Positions 55,058-64,000 of a stretch of DNA of 64,000 bases are shown in pieces. The notes under the pieces were generated by a model. It was given only the letters and a program-made list of their open reading frames with translations, had not been told where the DNA came from and searched no databases. This DNA is from Volutella citrinella (taxonomy: Eukaryota; Ascomycota; Sordariomycetes; Hypocreales; Nectriaceae), in NCBI GenBank assembly GCA_034401135.1, contig JAWZSP010000002.1, forward strand, positions 2,790,001-2,854,000, read 5' to 3'. The position numbers and the translations under genes were made by a program. How positions within the stretch are numbered: position 1 is the first letter of the stretch; each line of letters begins with the position of its first letter.

Positions 55058-57641
55058 GGTGAGATTAAATAAATTGCAGGAATTGGGCGAGCGTGGTGCA
55101 TCACAGCCAGGCCTTGGGATTGGAAATTTTTGGCGTTGACAAGCAAGGACCCTAACACCCGTAGTGGGGCCCGCTGGGCTGGCGGCTCCTGGTGGGGTCC
55201 AGTGGCAAGCGATCGGCCCAGTTGGGTGAGACATCTAGACGCGCGCTTAGACACCGCTGCGGCTGCTGCACTCTGGATTGGCCCGCATTGGGTTCAGTCC
55301 AAGAGCGCTGAATGCTGCTGATCCACTGGTCCAAGAACCAGGTTGTGGGCGGTGTCAGAGCGCGCCTCGTGGCTGGCCGACATGATACGCTTGAGGACTA
55401 GCCGACCTTGCGAACGAGCATCTTTTCAGCAAGTGATGTGATGAGACGGGCCACTGCGTGTGACGGGGCGAGCAGAGACGCATTGATTCACTTGCCGATG
55501 CGGGTGCGAGACAGGCGTCCGTTGTGGCGTGTTGGGGGGGACACCGGCTGACGGCGGTCGCATTTTGAACAATGCAACGAACCTCGCTCCGCTATGTCGT
55601 CGGTGTTTAGTGACCAGCAAGGGTGGGAAACCGCCCTGTAGGCTGTTGGTGGTGTATTATGCCACGTCCTCGCAGCTGGAGGCGTAATCTAATTAGTCTC
55701 TGTGTGCCATCGGAAGGCAATGGTTTGTCCGTTCTGATGACCCGGTCCTTGACAACCCTGTACGTGCATACGCCTTCCTTCCACTTGACGATGATAACCT
55801 GTTGTTCTCTTGTGCCTTGGGCACGCAGGCCAAGAGGTAGGAAATCCATTCATTGCCAAAAGGCTATGGATCTCCAGACACACGGGGACCACACTCATCC
55901 CGAGTTGGCAGTGCTCGACAGAACGACACTCGCAGGAGAAGGCCAACTGCCATGTCTGCACCCTTGGGACCCAGGCCTGGTCCACGTCCCAGTTGCTGTA
56001 TCAAAGTTGAGCAGTCACAAGCCGCAATGCCTAGCACAGTCTGTGACGCGCAGAGATGCCGCAAGTGGGATACCTTGCGGATACATTTTACTACTTTACT
56101 AATGCGCCGCCCCCGACTGCAATGCCTCATTCTGGAAGGCACCAGCAAGGCCCGCCCCATCTAACCACGGAGGGGAGGCGAACAAATAGGCGGGAAGGGA
56201 CAGTGCGACGGCGAAACGGCTCCAACGAGGTGGTCGGGTGGCTCTAGACGACGAAAGTCCTAGCCCAAGTCCTGGACTTTTGCAACCAACAGGCGTTGGA
56301 TGGTCATCGGAACCGCCTCAGGTACCCAGCCAAACCAGCCTAATTACCCATTGATGGCCCTCTGAGCGCATTGCCGAATCGGCCCATTCCCCCATCCACC
56401 ACCCATTCGATCGTGTTCACTCTTGTCCCTCTTGGGCGACTGACCAACTTTCTGGGAGTCACAGCTGCTGACCGCATGGAGCAATCAAGAGTCCATCTCT
56501 TGCATCGATCTCGGAAAGCTATTGTCGATGGTGCTTGGCCGTACATGATATTATCTCCATGCCTCTACCTATGTGACTGCCTAGTTAGGGTAGGGAGGTG
56601 GCCAAACCAAACTCTCTCTCCTGTGTCGTCCCTTGTGATGTTGATGAAGCCCTTCTGACTGCCATCACTGCTCGTTGGGCCTGGCCCAGTCCCCGCGCCG
56701 GCCCTAGCGTCGGCCAGTCGGGGCAGCCATGACTGGAGTGGAGGCCAGGACCCCAAACAGCGCTGTATTCACAGGCTGTACACGCAAGTATTACAGTGCA
56801 CAGGGGAGGGGGAAGAGCCCCGAGGTCCAGGCGCTCCACGCGGCGCCCACCCACAGCGAGGTATCACCGTATCCTCGCTGTAGCTCGGCGCTTAGCCAGC
56901 CCATCGACCACTGTTGGTCGCCCTTGGCAGGCCACCCCCCACAGAAGCCGGGGGGGCCTCATCAACAACCCACCCCTCCAGCCGGCCACTCAGACAGGCG
57001 GGAGCCAGTCCTGCCCACCTCGGGCGGTCTCCCGCTCATGCTCTTTGCTCCTCGCTGACCCTCCCCTCGTTTCGGATTTCCCAAGCTGTGCCCTCGGTCG
57101 CCACATCCTGTACGAGCCTGTGTCGTTGCATTTCCCAGCGAGCTCCCGTGTTTCTTCCCTTGAAGTTCTCCCTCTGCTCAGCTGGATTCTGGATTGCTGT
57201 TTTCTCGTTGCTGTAATCCCGACGTTGGAACTCATCTCGTTGCCATCCACCCACTTCGCCTGCTCTGCGGACCACGCCTGGCCGACATACTGACGACGCC
57301 GCCTGTTGCCGCTCGAACCGTACCCGCCGCCTCAAGCCCAACGACGCTCGCTACGCCTGCATTCAACCACCCCAACGACACTCACCGTTGGACCTCCTGT
57401 CTCACGCTTTGCGAACGCCATCGTATATCCAACGTCACGAGCTTATACCCCCGCCGATTCTTCCCCATCGTTCGCTTCCCTTCCCCGCAGCCTATTTCGC
57501 CGACTATCGACGCCTCACCACATCGCTCCACGGCTGACAAGTCGCCCTCCAAAAAGACCAGTCAGTGGGCGATTATCTCCTGCGACCGCCGCTCTTCAAT
57601 CACACTCGCCTTGTTAGCTGCTCACGGCAGCCGTTGTCGAA
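55058..57641. promoter_or_regulatory. Divergent intergenic region, DBP8 / MKK, with a CT-rich MKK leader
   Basis: About 2.6 kb between two divergent starts. From about 56850 to 57640 the plus strand is C/T-rich and free of a recognisable frame, so it is probably the long leader and core promoter of the MAPKK gene. The rest shows no gene. Confidence 0.5.
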
Positions 57642-59394
57642 ATGGCGGACCCTGTGCCGACCCAGCCTCAGGCGTCCGACGCAACAGCCCAAATAGTACG
57701 TCCGCCAAATCACGACTTGATTTCTGGAGCAATTTCTAACGTCATCCACAGCCTACTCTCGCTCCCGCCCCGACTCCCATCTCCCTTCCAGTCTCCAGCT
57801 CCGGCCCCTCGCCTGTTCCTCTCCTCCGCCCCGCCATCCCCGGCGCCCGAAGCGGCGGGGCACGAGCTCCCAGACTTGGCCTTGCCATCCCTCTATCTCC
57901 CAATGTCAAAGCCGTAGGCAACCAGCCCCCCCAAGCCGCGGCTCCCTCAAGGCCTGCCCTGCCGACATTGCACTTGGCTACACCTATGGGTAGCCAGGGC
58001 ACACCCTATGAGCAACCTCCCCGCTCGCAAATCCAGCCTGGTCAGTCGGCAGGTGGCAGTGAGAGCAGCGCCGCACACTCAAGGTCTGGAAGCTTTGGGC
58101 CTCTTGATGGCAGGGCAAGCAACCCCACCTCGGCTGGCTCGCAGTACTCGGCTTTGTCTTTTGCCTCACAGTATGGTATCGGTGTCTCTCGGGCGCAGGG
58201 CACTCCAGACCCGGTATCCGCCGTTGGATCAATGTATTCTGAACGGAGCGAGGGCGGTGTCGCTATGGAGCGGGATGGAAGTCTGCAGGGGCTGGAAGCG
58301 TTTGATAAGCTGAGCCTGGAGAAGGCACGAAATCAAGACGTGGACGAGCTGGACGAGGAAGGCTGGCGAATTGCTAGCTCTGAGAACCGCATCGTTGAGT
58401 TGGGCAACTTGGGTGAAGGTGCTGGTGGTGCCGTGACCAAGTGTAAGCTCAAGAACGGCAACACTACATTTGCGTTGAAGGTGAGGAGCCACATCTCATT
58501 GTTTCCCATACTTAACAGCTGACAGATGCCAGGTCATCACAACCAACCCTGACCCCGATGTCAAGAAACAGATTTTGCGAGAACTGGGCTTCAACAAGGA
58601 GTGTGCATCAGACCACATCTGCCGATACTATGGCGCGTTTGTCGACCCCGCCACCGCAACCATCTCTATCGCCATGGAGTTCTGTGAGGGCGGGTCTCTG
58701 GATAGCATTTATAAAGAAGTCAAGCGTCTCGGTGGCCGAACTGGAGAGAAAGTCCTCGGAAAGATCGCCGAAGGTGTTCTGGGCGGCCTAACATATCTTC
58801 ACACCCGACGAATTATCCACCGAGATATCAAGCCATCCAACATCCTCCTCTGCCGAGACGGTGCCGTCAAGCTCTGCGACTTTGGCGTTTCCGGCGACTT
58901 CGGAACCAAGGGCGAGGCCAACACGTTTATTGGTACCAGCTACTATATGGCTCCCGAACGCATCACTGGCCAGTCCTACACCATCACCTCAGACGTGTGG
59001 TCAACAGGAGTAACCCTTCTTGAGGTTGCACAACATAGATTCCCCTTCCCCGCCGACGGAACTGAAATGCAACCCCGCGCGGGCCTTATTGACCTTCTCA
59101 CCTACATTGTGAGACAACCAGTCCCAAGACTCAAGGATGAGCCTGATATGGACGTATACTGGAGCGACAACTTCAAGTATTTTATTGAGTGCTGGTATGT
59201 CTCCCTAAAATGTATTGCCTGTGTGGCTCTTGACTAACCATCGACTCAGCTTGGAGAAACAACCCAACCGACGAGCCAGCCCTTGGAAGATGATGGAACA
59301 CCCTTGGATGGTTGAAATGCGCTCAAAGCGTGTCAACATGGTCAAGTACCTCGCGTTTGTCTGGGGATGGAATGATCAACCCAATGACGCATAA
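57642..59394 (+). CDS. MKK2: Cell-wall-integrity MAP kinase kinase (Mkk1/Mkk2 type)
   Basis: Dual-specificity kinase between the MAPKKK Bck1 and the MAPK Slt2/Mpk1 in the cell-wall-integrity cascade. Exons 57642-57695, 57752-58480, 58533-59194 and 59250-59394 give 529 residues. The N-terminal 220 residues are Pro/Ser/Gln-rich, then the kinase domain: Gly loop [14 protein letters not shown] Lys261 in FALK, HRD at 357-359 ([14 protein letters not shown]), DFG at 377-379, activation loop [15 protein letters not shown], and [20 protein letters not shown]. These kinase blocks follow Aspergillus MkkA closely. Phosphoacceptors are probably Thr386 and Thr392. The last residues [10 protein letters not shown] are short and non-catalytic. 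The class is secure; Mkk1 and Mkk2 are not distinguished in filamentous fungi. Confidence 0.94.
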
Positions 59395-59914
59395 ATATGA
59401 ACGTTGTCTCCTACTGAACCGCAAGGTCTACTGCCACTTATAAGTGGCCGAGCGATGCATACGTCGACCATATCGGGGCATATTCTTTCACAACAGCTAA
59501 GACTGACCAGCGGTATTGGTTTACTTGACCGGGCTTTGATAAGACTTGAGAAGGCATGGCCTGGATATGAGGAGAATGGGAAGCAGAATGAGAGCAGAAT
59601 GTCTTTTGCATGGGGCATATTGCAGTGATTCGGATCGGAGATTATGATTGGGGGCACGCGATCACGCGACCCCGACGACCAGGATCATGATTGAAAATGG
59701 AAGATTGTGTGTTGCCAGCCAGGATACCATGGGAAACGACGTGGGGTACGCACAACGGTGCACTCCAAGTTTCCACACCTATGTATTTTCCCACTAATAG
59801 ATGGGTATCAAATCTCAAATACCTTGCCCAAAAGAATAGCCCCCAAGCAACCTCCTCTTGCAACCTCCTCTTGCATTTGTATAGAGTAACCTAAATTGCC
59901 CACCAGCCGAGAAC
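59395..59914. other. Convergent spacer, MKK / PUS7
   Basis: About 520 bases between two 3' ends. It contains a perfect 13-bp tandem duplication at 59848-59873 just beyond the PUS7 stop. No gene. Confidence 0.5.
59848..59873. repeat. Perfect tandem duplication of 13 bp
   Basis: CAACCTCCTCTTG is present twice without a gap, 40-65 bases downstream of the PUS7 stop, probably within its 3' untranslated region. Confidence 0.95.
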
Positions 59915-62225
59915 TTATGCGGCCTCTGTCGCCTCCGAGGCGTCGCCCATAAGCTCTCGGAGCGCTACAGTTGCATACGCGCTGCGCCCAAGCTGGAACT
60001 TGACAATGGCCGCGACCTTGGTGTTTGTCGGCGGCGTCGTCGCCGTCGCCGTAGCATCACATTTCTGCCCCTCGGCCTCCTGTGCCGCACTCGCATCTGG
60101 CCTCTCGGCCTCAGTCTCGGCCCCAGTCTCGGCCAGCGCACCGTCACCCTCGACCTTGCTCTTCTTGGCAGCGGGGTCGGCGTTGCCGTCATCGTCATCG
60201 CTCCGGGCACGCTTACCGGCTGGCTTCTTGGCCGCCTTGAGAACGTCCAGGTCGGTCGGGTGCATCTGTTCCATGTCATCTGCGTACGTGCGGACCTCGA
60301 CGGAGGGCGAAGCGAGAAAGCGGTTCATCAGCTTGCGGTATCGGCCGGGGAGGCTGAACTCGCGGCGCATGCGGCGCATGTTGTGCGGGTCGAGGCCACC
60401 ATTGTCCTCGGCGCCCATGAACGTCTCATAGAAGGCCCCGATGTCATTGTCCGGATAAATGACATCGTAGCCGGGCGTGGGTAGGACCACGTCATAGACG
60501 CTGTACTGGCCACTCGATGCCTCCTCCTCGGTCAGCGCTCGCGCACGCACAGGAGCGTCATCGTCGTCGGCAACTGGGTTAACGATGTCGTCTCCATCCT
60601 GGTCTTGCCCGCTGATAAGCGGCGTGACCTCGGTTTCGGCAATAACGAGATCGCCCTTGATGACCTTCTTGCCGTAGAGCTCCCAACGCCTGCTAGCCGC
60701 ATGGTTCCAGATGTAGGACTGGTAGGCATGGAGATACATGGAGCGCAGTCCCCTGGTGATATGTACCAGGGAGCCTATAAAGTCTTTCCGAGACTGTACT
60801 CCTGCTCGGTTCAGATGCCTGAAGACAGAGCTCTCGGCAGAGAACCTCCTGGGGAGAATCTGGATAGCCTTGTCAATGTCTTTTTGGGTGAGGAATAGCA
60901 TGCAAGCGTAGTTTCGCATATAATCGTCCTTCTTGAAGGATTCCTCAGGCACGTCGCCCTGCTCAGCTTTGGTGGCAATTTCTGGGTCGTAGTGCAAGAC
61001 GGCCTTGACAGCCTCCTCATACTTTTCTCCCAGGATCAGTTTTCCGATCTCATGGGTGCCTATTTGGTGGGTGCCGAATCGCTGGTGTCCGAAATAGTTG
61101 ATCCAACCGTGCTCAGCCATGTGCTTAAGGGCGGGCTCAACAATCGACTTTAGCTTCGCCGCCCTCTGTTCCGCAGGCTGGTCATCACCAACACCGTCGA
61201 TGTGGCAGTTTTTCATGCTTATGACAAACTCATTTCCAAGCAGCTGCCCCAGAAAGATGGGCTTGTCTTGGTAGTCATAGTCTCCTGTAGTGATGCCCCA
61301 TATCCTGCCGTTGAGGCCATCAAGGTTCTTTGCTCGCGTGTAGCGGACTGAGCAACGTTGAACAGTCGAGGCTCGTCGGTCCTTGGTGCCCGCGTACCCA
61401 ATTACCTGTGGCTTGACCTTCAGAAACCTGGCAAGGTTATTCACAGCGTCCATCGTGTCCCGGTTTTCTTTGAATATTGTGAAGTGAAGATATTCTCCAG
61501 TTGGGTTGTCCTCGCGCTTATTGCGACCTCCCCGCTGTTTCCTCTTGTTGGGGTTAGCCTTCCTTGGTGGTACCAAGCTGGCAACGATGGCTCCGACTTC
61601 AGTCGTGTTCGTGTCAACCTGTGAGTTGAAGATGCGTCTAATTTCTTGGTGGATTTTACCACGCTTTTGTCGGTCATCCAGTGCATCAGATGTCACTGGC
61701 TTCCCGGTACCGGCCTTGAAAAGTTGCACCAACTCTTGGGCAAACCTTTCGCCAGTCAGGGCTTCGAGGGCAGCCACATCGCTGTCCGTGACCTCCCGAG
61801 GCTGCTCGGGCGGCGTGCTGTCTTTGACTTCTGTAGGATTCTCAGAAGTCGGTGTCTTTTCGGCCTCAACACCATTGCTTGTTCCACCTGCAGCTTCTTG
61901 CCTCACGCTATCAAGATGCTATTGTCTCTAATTAGCAGTGTAGCAGCTTTGGACTGCGCGCTTCGCCTTACCTGAGGTAGGGGGCCCCCGAATCCAACAG
62001 TTTTCAGATGGATGACAGAGCCATCACTGCCAATTTCATTTACTTGAAAGTCCGAGAATCTAAATCAATGAGTACCTATGACATGCAACATGGACGTGTG
62101 CTCGCTCACCTTGCTCGCATGTCACCCGTCCAAGCTGTGGTGAGTGGGGTTGCGCGCGACGTGATGCCTAACGACCTGGCATGGGCGCCGCCTACCCTCG
62201 TATTGAATTGGGCTTGCTCGGCCAT
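59915..62225 (-). CDS. PUS7: Multisubstrate pseudouridine synthase Pus7 (TruD family)
   Basis: Pus7 isomerises uridine to pseudouridine in U2 snRNA, tRNA (position 13), 5S rRNA and mRNAs. Exons 62225-62110, 62059-61972 and 61918-59915 give 735 residues, slightly longer than yeast (676). Two small first exons encode the conserved opening LGITSRATPLTTAWTGDMRA and RFSDFQVNEIGSDGSVIHL, so a start inside exon 3 would truncate the protein. The catalytic loop GYAGTKDRRASTVQ places the nucleophile Asp at about 248. HFGHQRFGTHQIGT-type sequence (INYFGHQRFGTHQIGTHEIG) and the LHAYQSYIWNHAASRR block are TruD hallmarks. A charged Glu/Ala-rich insertion lies near the C-terminus. Converges on the MAPKK gene. 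Confidence 0.95.
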
Positions 62226-63186
62226 GGCGACTACAGGACTTGGGTGTGATGCTGAATGACCAAGCCTGAAGTCCAATCGTGGATTTGCGTGTCTATACGT
62301 TCATTCGTCCCCTCATACATTGTAGGTAATGTACGTGCTGTTATTTTTTTCAGCAACGTGGGCCCATAATTTGCCCCCTTGGGAAGGCGGTGAAGCGATG
62401 TTGGCCTCACAATGGGCATGTATTAGTGGCAATTAGCACTAGCGGCAGTAGCTGCCGATGAGCGACGACGTAGAGTTGTCCATTACCTTCCTCCACTTAC
62501 AAGTATTATGCGCCATTGATCAATGGGCCAAGTCTTTGTGCCACTGAATGAGGATTCCAATACCTCTGGTTCCTCCGAGGGCTATCCAAAGAAAATTGCG
62601 ACAATAAAGGCAATAGATCATTGAACAAGGGGCTGCACCTCGATAGGAAGTCAAGAGTAGTAGTCATGGGCAGCACCTGCCACCCTCGAAATATGTGATC
62701 GGAAGGAAATTGCGACCGTCGTGAAGGCAAGCCGGCGCTGTTCTCTTATATCCCCAGGTTCAACTAGCTTCTTGCTATCGCCTCTGCATGTTACCTAGTA
62801 GTCACCGAAAAAACGTCAACCCCTAAGCCTCATGTGCATCCCTAGGGCGTTCCCCTATTTCAGTTCCTATCCATTCCCGTCGTGGACATTCCATCCAACG
62901 TCACGACACGTCGTTCTGTTACCGTTGCGCTTATCGGCTTTTCCGAAATGCCAGCCGTGTGACAAATACATCAGCTTCAAGGCGATACAACTCAGCGTCA
63001 CCAGAGAGCATAGAAGTTTCCTTTTCTTCATCCCCTGTTCATCCTCAAATTGACCTCATGGGTCTCAAGTCATCACGAAAGCACTCTATTAAAGCAAGGT
63101 TTCCCTGCACATATCACTGATTAGGTCAAACTGACGGCTTTAGGCTTCTACGTCAGGGCTGGTGAGTGGCTACCCTCGGATATTCC
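62226..63186. other. Intergenic region left of the terminal gene
   Basis: About 960 bases between the PUS7 start and the last gene. It is fairly AT-rich and contains the PUS7 promoter. No frame of note. Confidence 0.45.
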
Positions 63187-64000
63187 ATGGTTCGACAGAG
63201 TTCTCCGACTATCTCAGAAGTTTGTCTTAGGCTCCAAAATGGGCCGACGAGCTGCTCTCGCTTACAAATTACAGATCCTTTCTCCGCTATTGGGTCCAAA
63301 GAGACGCTAGATTGCGATGGTTTGACGAACGATGATCCCTTAGACGACCGCGGCCTCCTTGAGCTTTGCGATGACATTCGGGAGGCCCTCCAAGAGAAAC
63401 GCGTCGGTCCTCGTTGGGAGGAGGCAATGGAGTTCCTGGTCGCGGTATTGCGGACAGAGGTAAATGGCTTTCAGAGAATTGATCTCTCAACTATTCAGGT
63501 ATCAAGACTGGACAAGCTGCTCGCGGATATTCTCAACCCCACGAACCGCCCAATACCAACGCCACTCAGGTTCCGCAGCGACGCTGCCATGGCAGAACGC
63601 CTACAGAGGAAATGGAGATCCCGATTCCGCGGGAATTACTTCGGCATTGATCAAGAAAGATATTCTAGACTCCCAAGAACGGGAAGTCTTCGAGATGTGG
63701 TATTTACGGGCAGAGATGAAATGGTGGCCGGACTCTAGAGGGCCAGGGTATCAGAGAATCTCTCAGGGCTAGAAGGAGACCTTCAATTCGAGCCCGGGCA
63801 GTAAGTCAACCAGTCAAGCTGGGGCTATTGGCTCTCTAATGATTTGTGGAATAGTTGGTGGCTCAACTTGGCTTGCGCCAATCGCGATGGTATTATCGAC
63901 AATGATTTTGAGTCTCCGACCAAAGGCAAGTATGGTACCACTACCCTACCTTTGCTTACTGGCAAGGAGGAGATCCAGTATCCGGACGGCATAGTCAGAT
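63187..64000 (+). pseudogene. Unrecognised gene, cut by the window edge, with an in-frame TAG
   Basis: From the ATG at 63187 the frame reads 183 codons to a TAG at 63736-63738. The same frame then continues (SENLSGLEGDLQFEPG) to a good donor at 63801, and after an acceptor at 63854 it goes on (HWWLNLACANRDG) to the edge. Coding-like sequence on both sides of the stop suggests a disrupted gene. Alternatively a 42-base intron (GTGGTA...CTCTAG, 63697-63738) removes exactly 14 codons including the stop. The WW..AC..RDG pattern faintly recalls fungal SRA-YDG proteins, which I do not assert. No product is named. Confidence 0.5.

Overview
The window is nuclear DNA from a filamentous ascomycete, most likely a Sordariomycete of the order Hypocreales. 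The evidence is short GT-AG introns (about 50-110 nt) with CTRAY-type branch sites, CT-rich 5' leaders, single-copy fungal housekeeping genes, and a Ste12/Mkk/Snf2 set with typical Pezizomycotina architecture. The order-level placement is inferred from protein resemblance, chiefly the thymine 7-hydroxylase and isoorotate decarboxylase. No genus is claimed.

Layout. 1-2.8 kb: coronin (8 exons). 2.8-12.2 kb: about 9.5 kb with no supportable gene, ending in a pyrimidine-rich leader. 12.2-14.6 kb: STE12. 15.1-20.5 kb: FAF1 and SWC5 on the minus strand, then a WDR70/Gad-1-like WD40 gene on the plus strand. 21.7-26.1 kb: the SWI/SNF-RSC ATPase. 26.8-38.9 kb is the densest block: an alpha/beta hydrolase with a membrane segment, the fatty-acid elongation dehydratase PHS1, a P-loop kinase, an APH-fold kinase, thymine 7-hydroxylase and isoorotate decarboxylase back to back, a Cwf23/DNAJC17 J-protein, and a DUF2235 hydrolase. 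40.9-42.1 kb: IBA57. 46.2-46.9 kb: a small acidic protein, perhaps Ecm13-like, between two gene-poor tracts (42.1-46.2 and 46.9-53.4 kb). 53.4-55.1 kb: DBP8. 57.6-59.4 kb: the cell-wall-integrity MAPKK. 59.9-62.2 kb: PUS7. 63.2 kb to the edge: an unrecognised gene with an in-frame stop.

How the genes work together. Three genes serve RNA or ribosome maturation (FAF1, DBP8, PUS7), one splicing (Cwf23-like), two chromatin (SWC5, SNF2) and two MAPK signalling (STE12, MKK). The clearest functional unit is the divergent pair at 32.3-35.6 kb. Thymine 7-hydroxylase oxidises thymine in three steps to 5-carboxyuracil, and isoorotate decarboxylase converts that to uracil, so the pair forms the thymine-to-uracil salvage route. 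Their shared 1-kb promoter carries several GATA-type sites.

The most unusual structure is in the DUF2235 gene. Its second intron fits only as an AT-AC intron (ATAAGT...AC, with a TACTGAC branch site). Other points of interest are a frame-neutral STE12 exon that carries most of the zinc-finger core, plant-like activation-loop spacing in the MAPKK, and the gene-poor tracts. I found no transposon, CRISPR array, tRNA, rRNA or telomeric repeat. All exon coordinates come from reading splice sites and checking frame and total length by hand.
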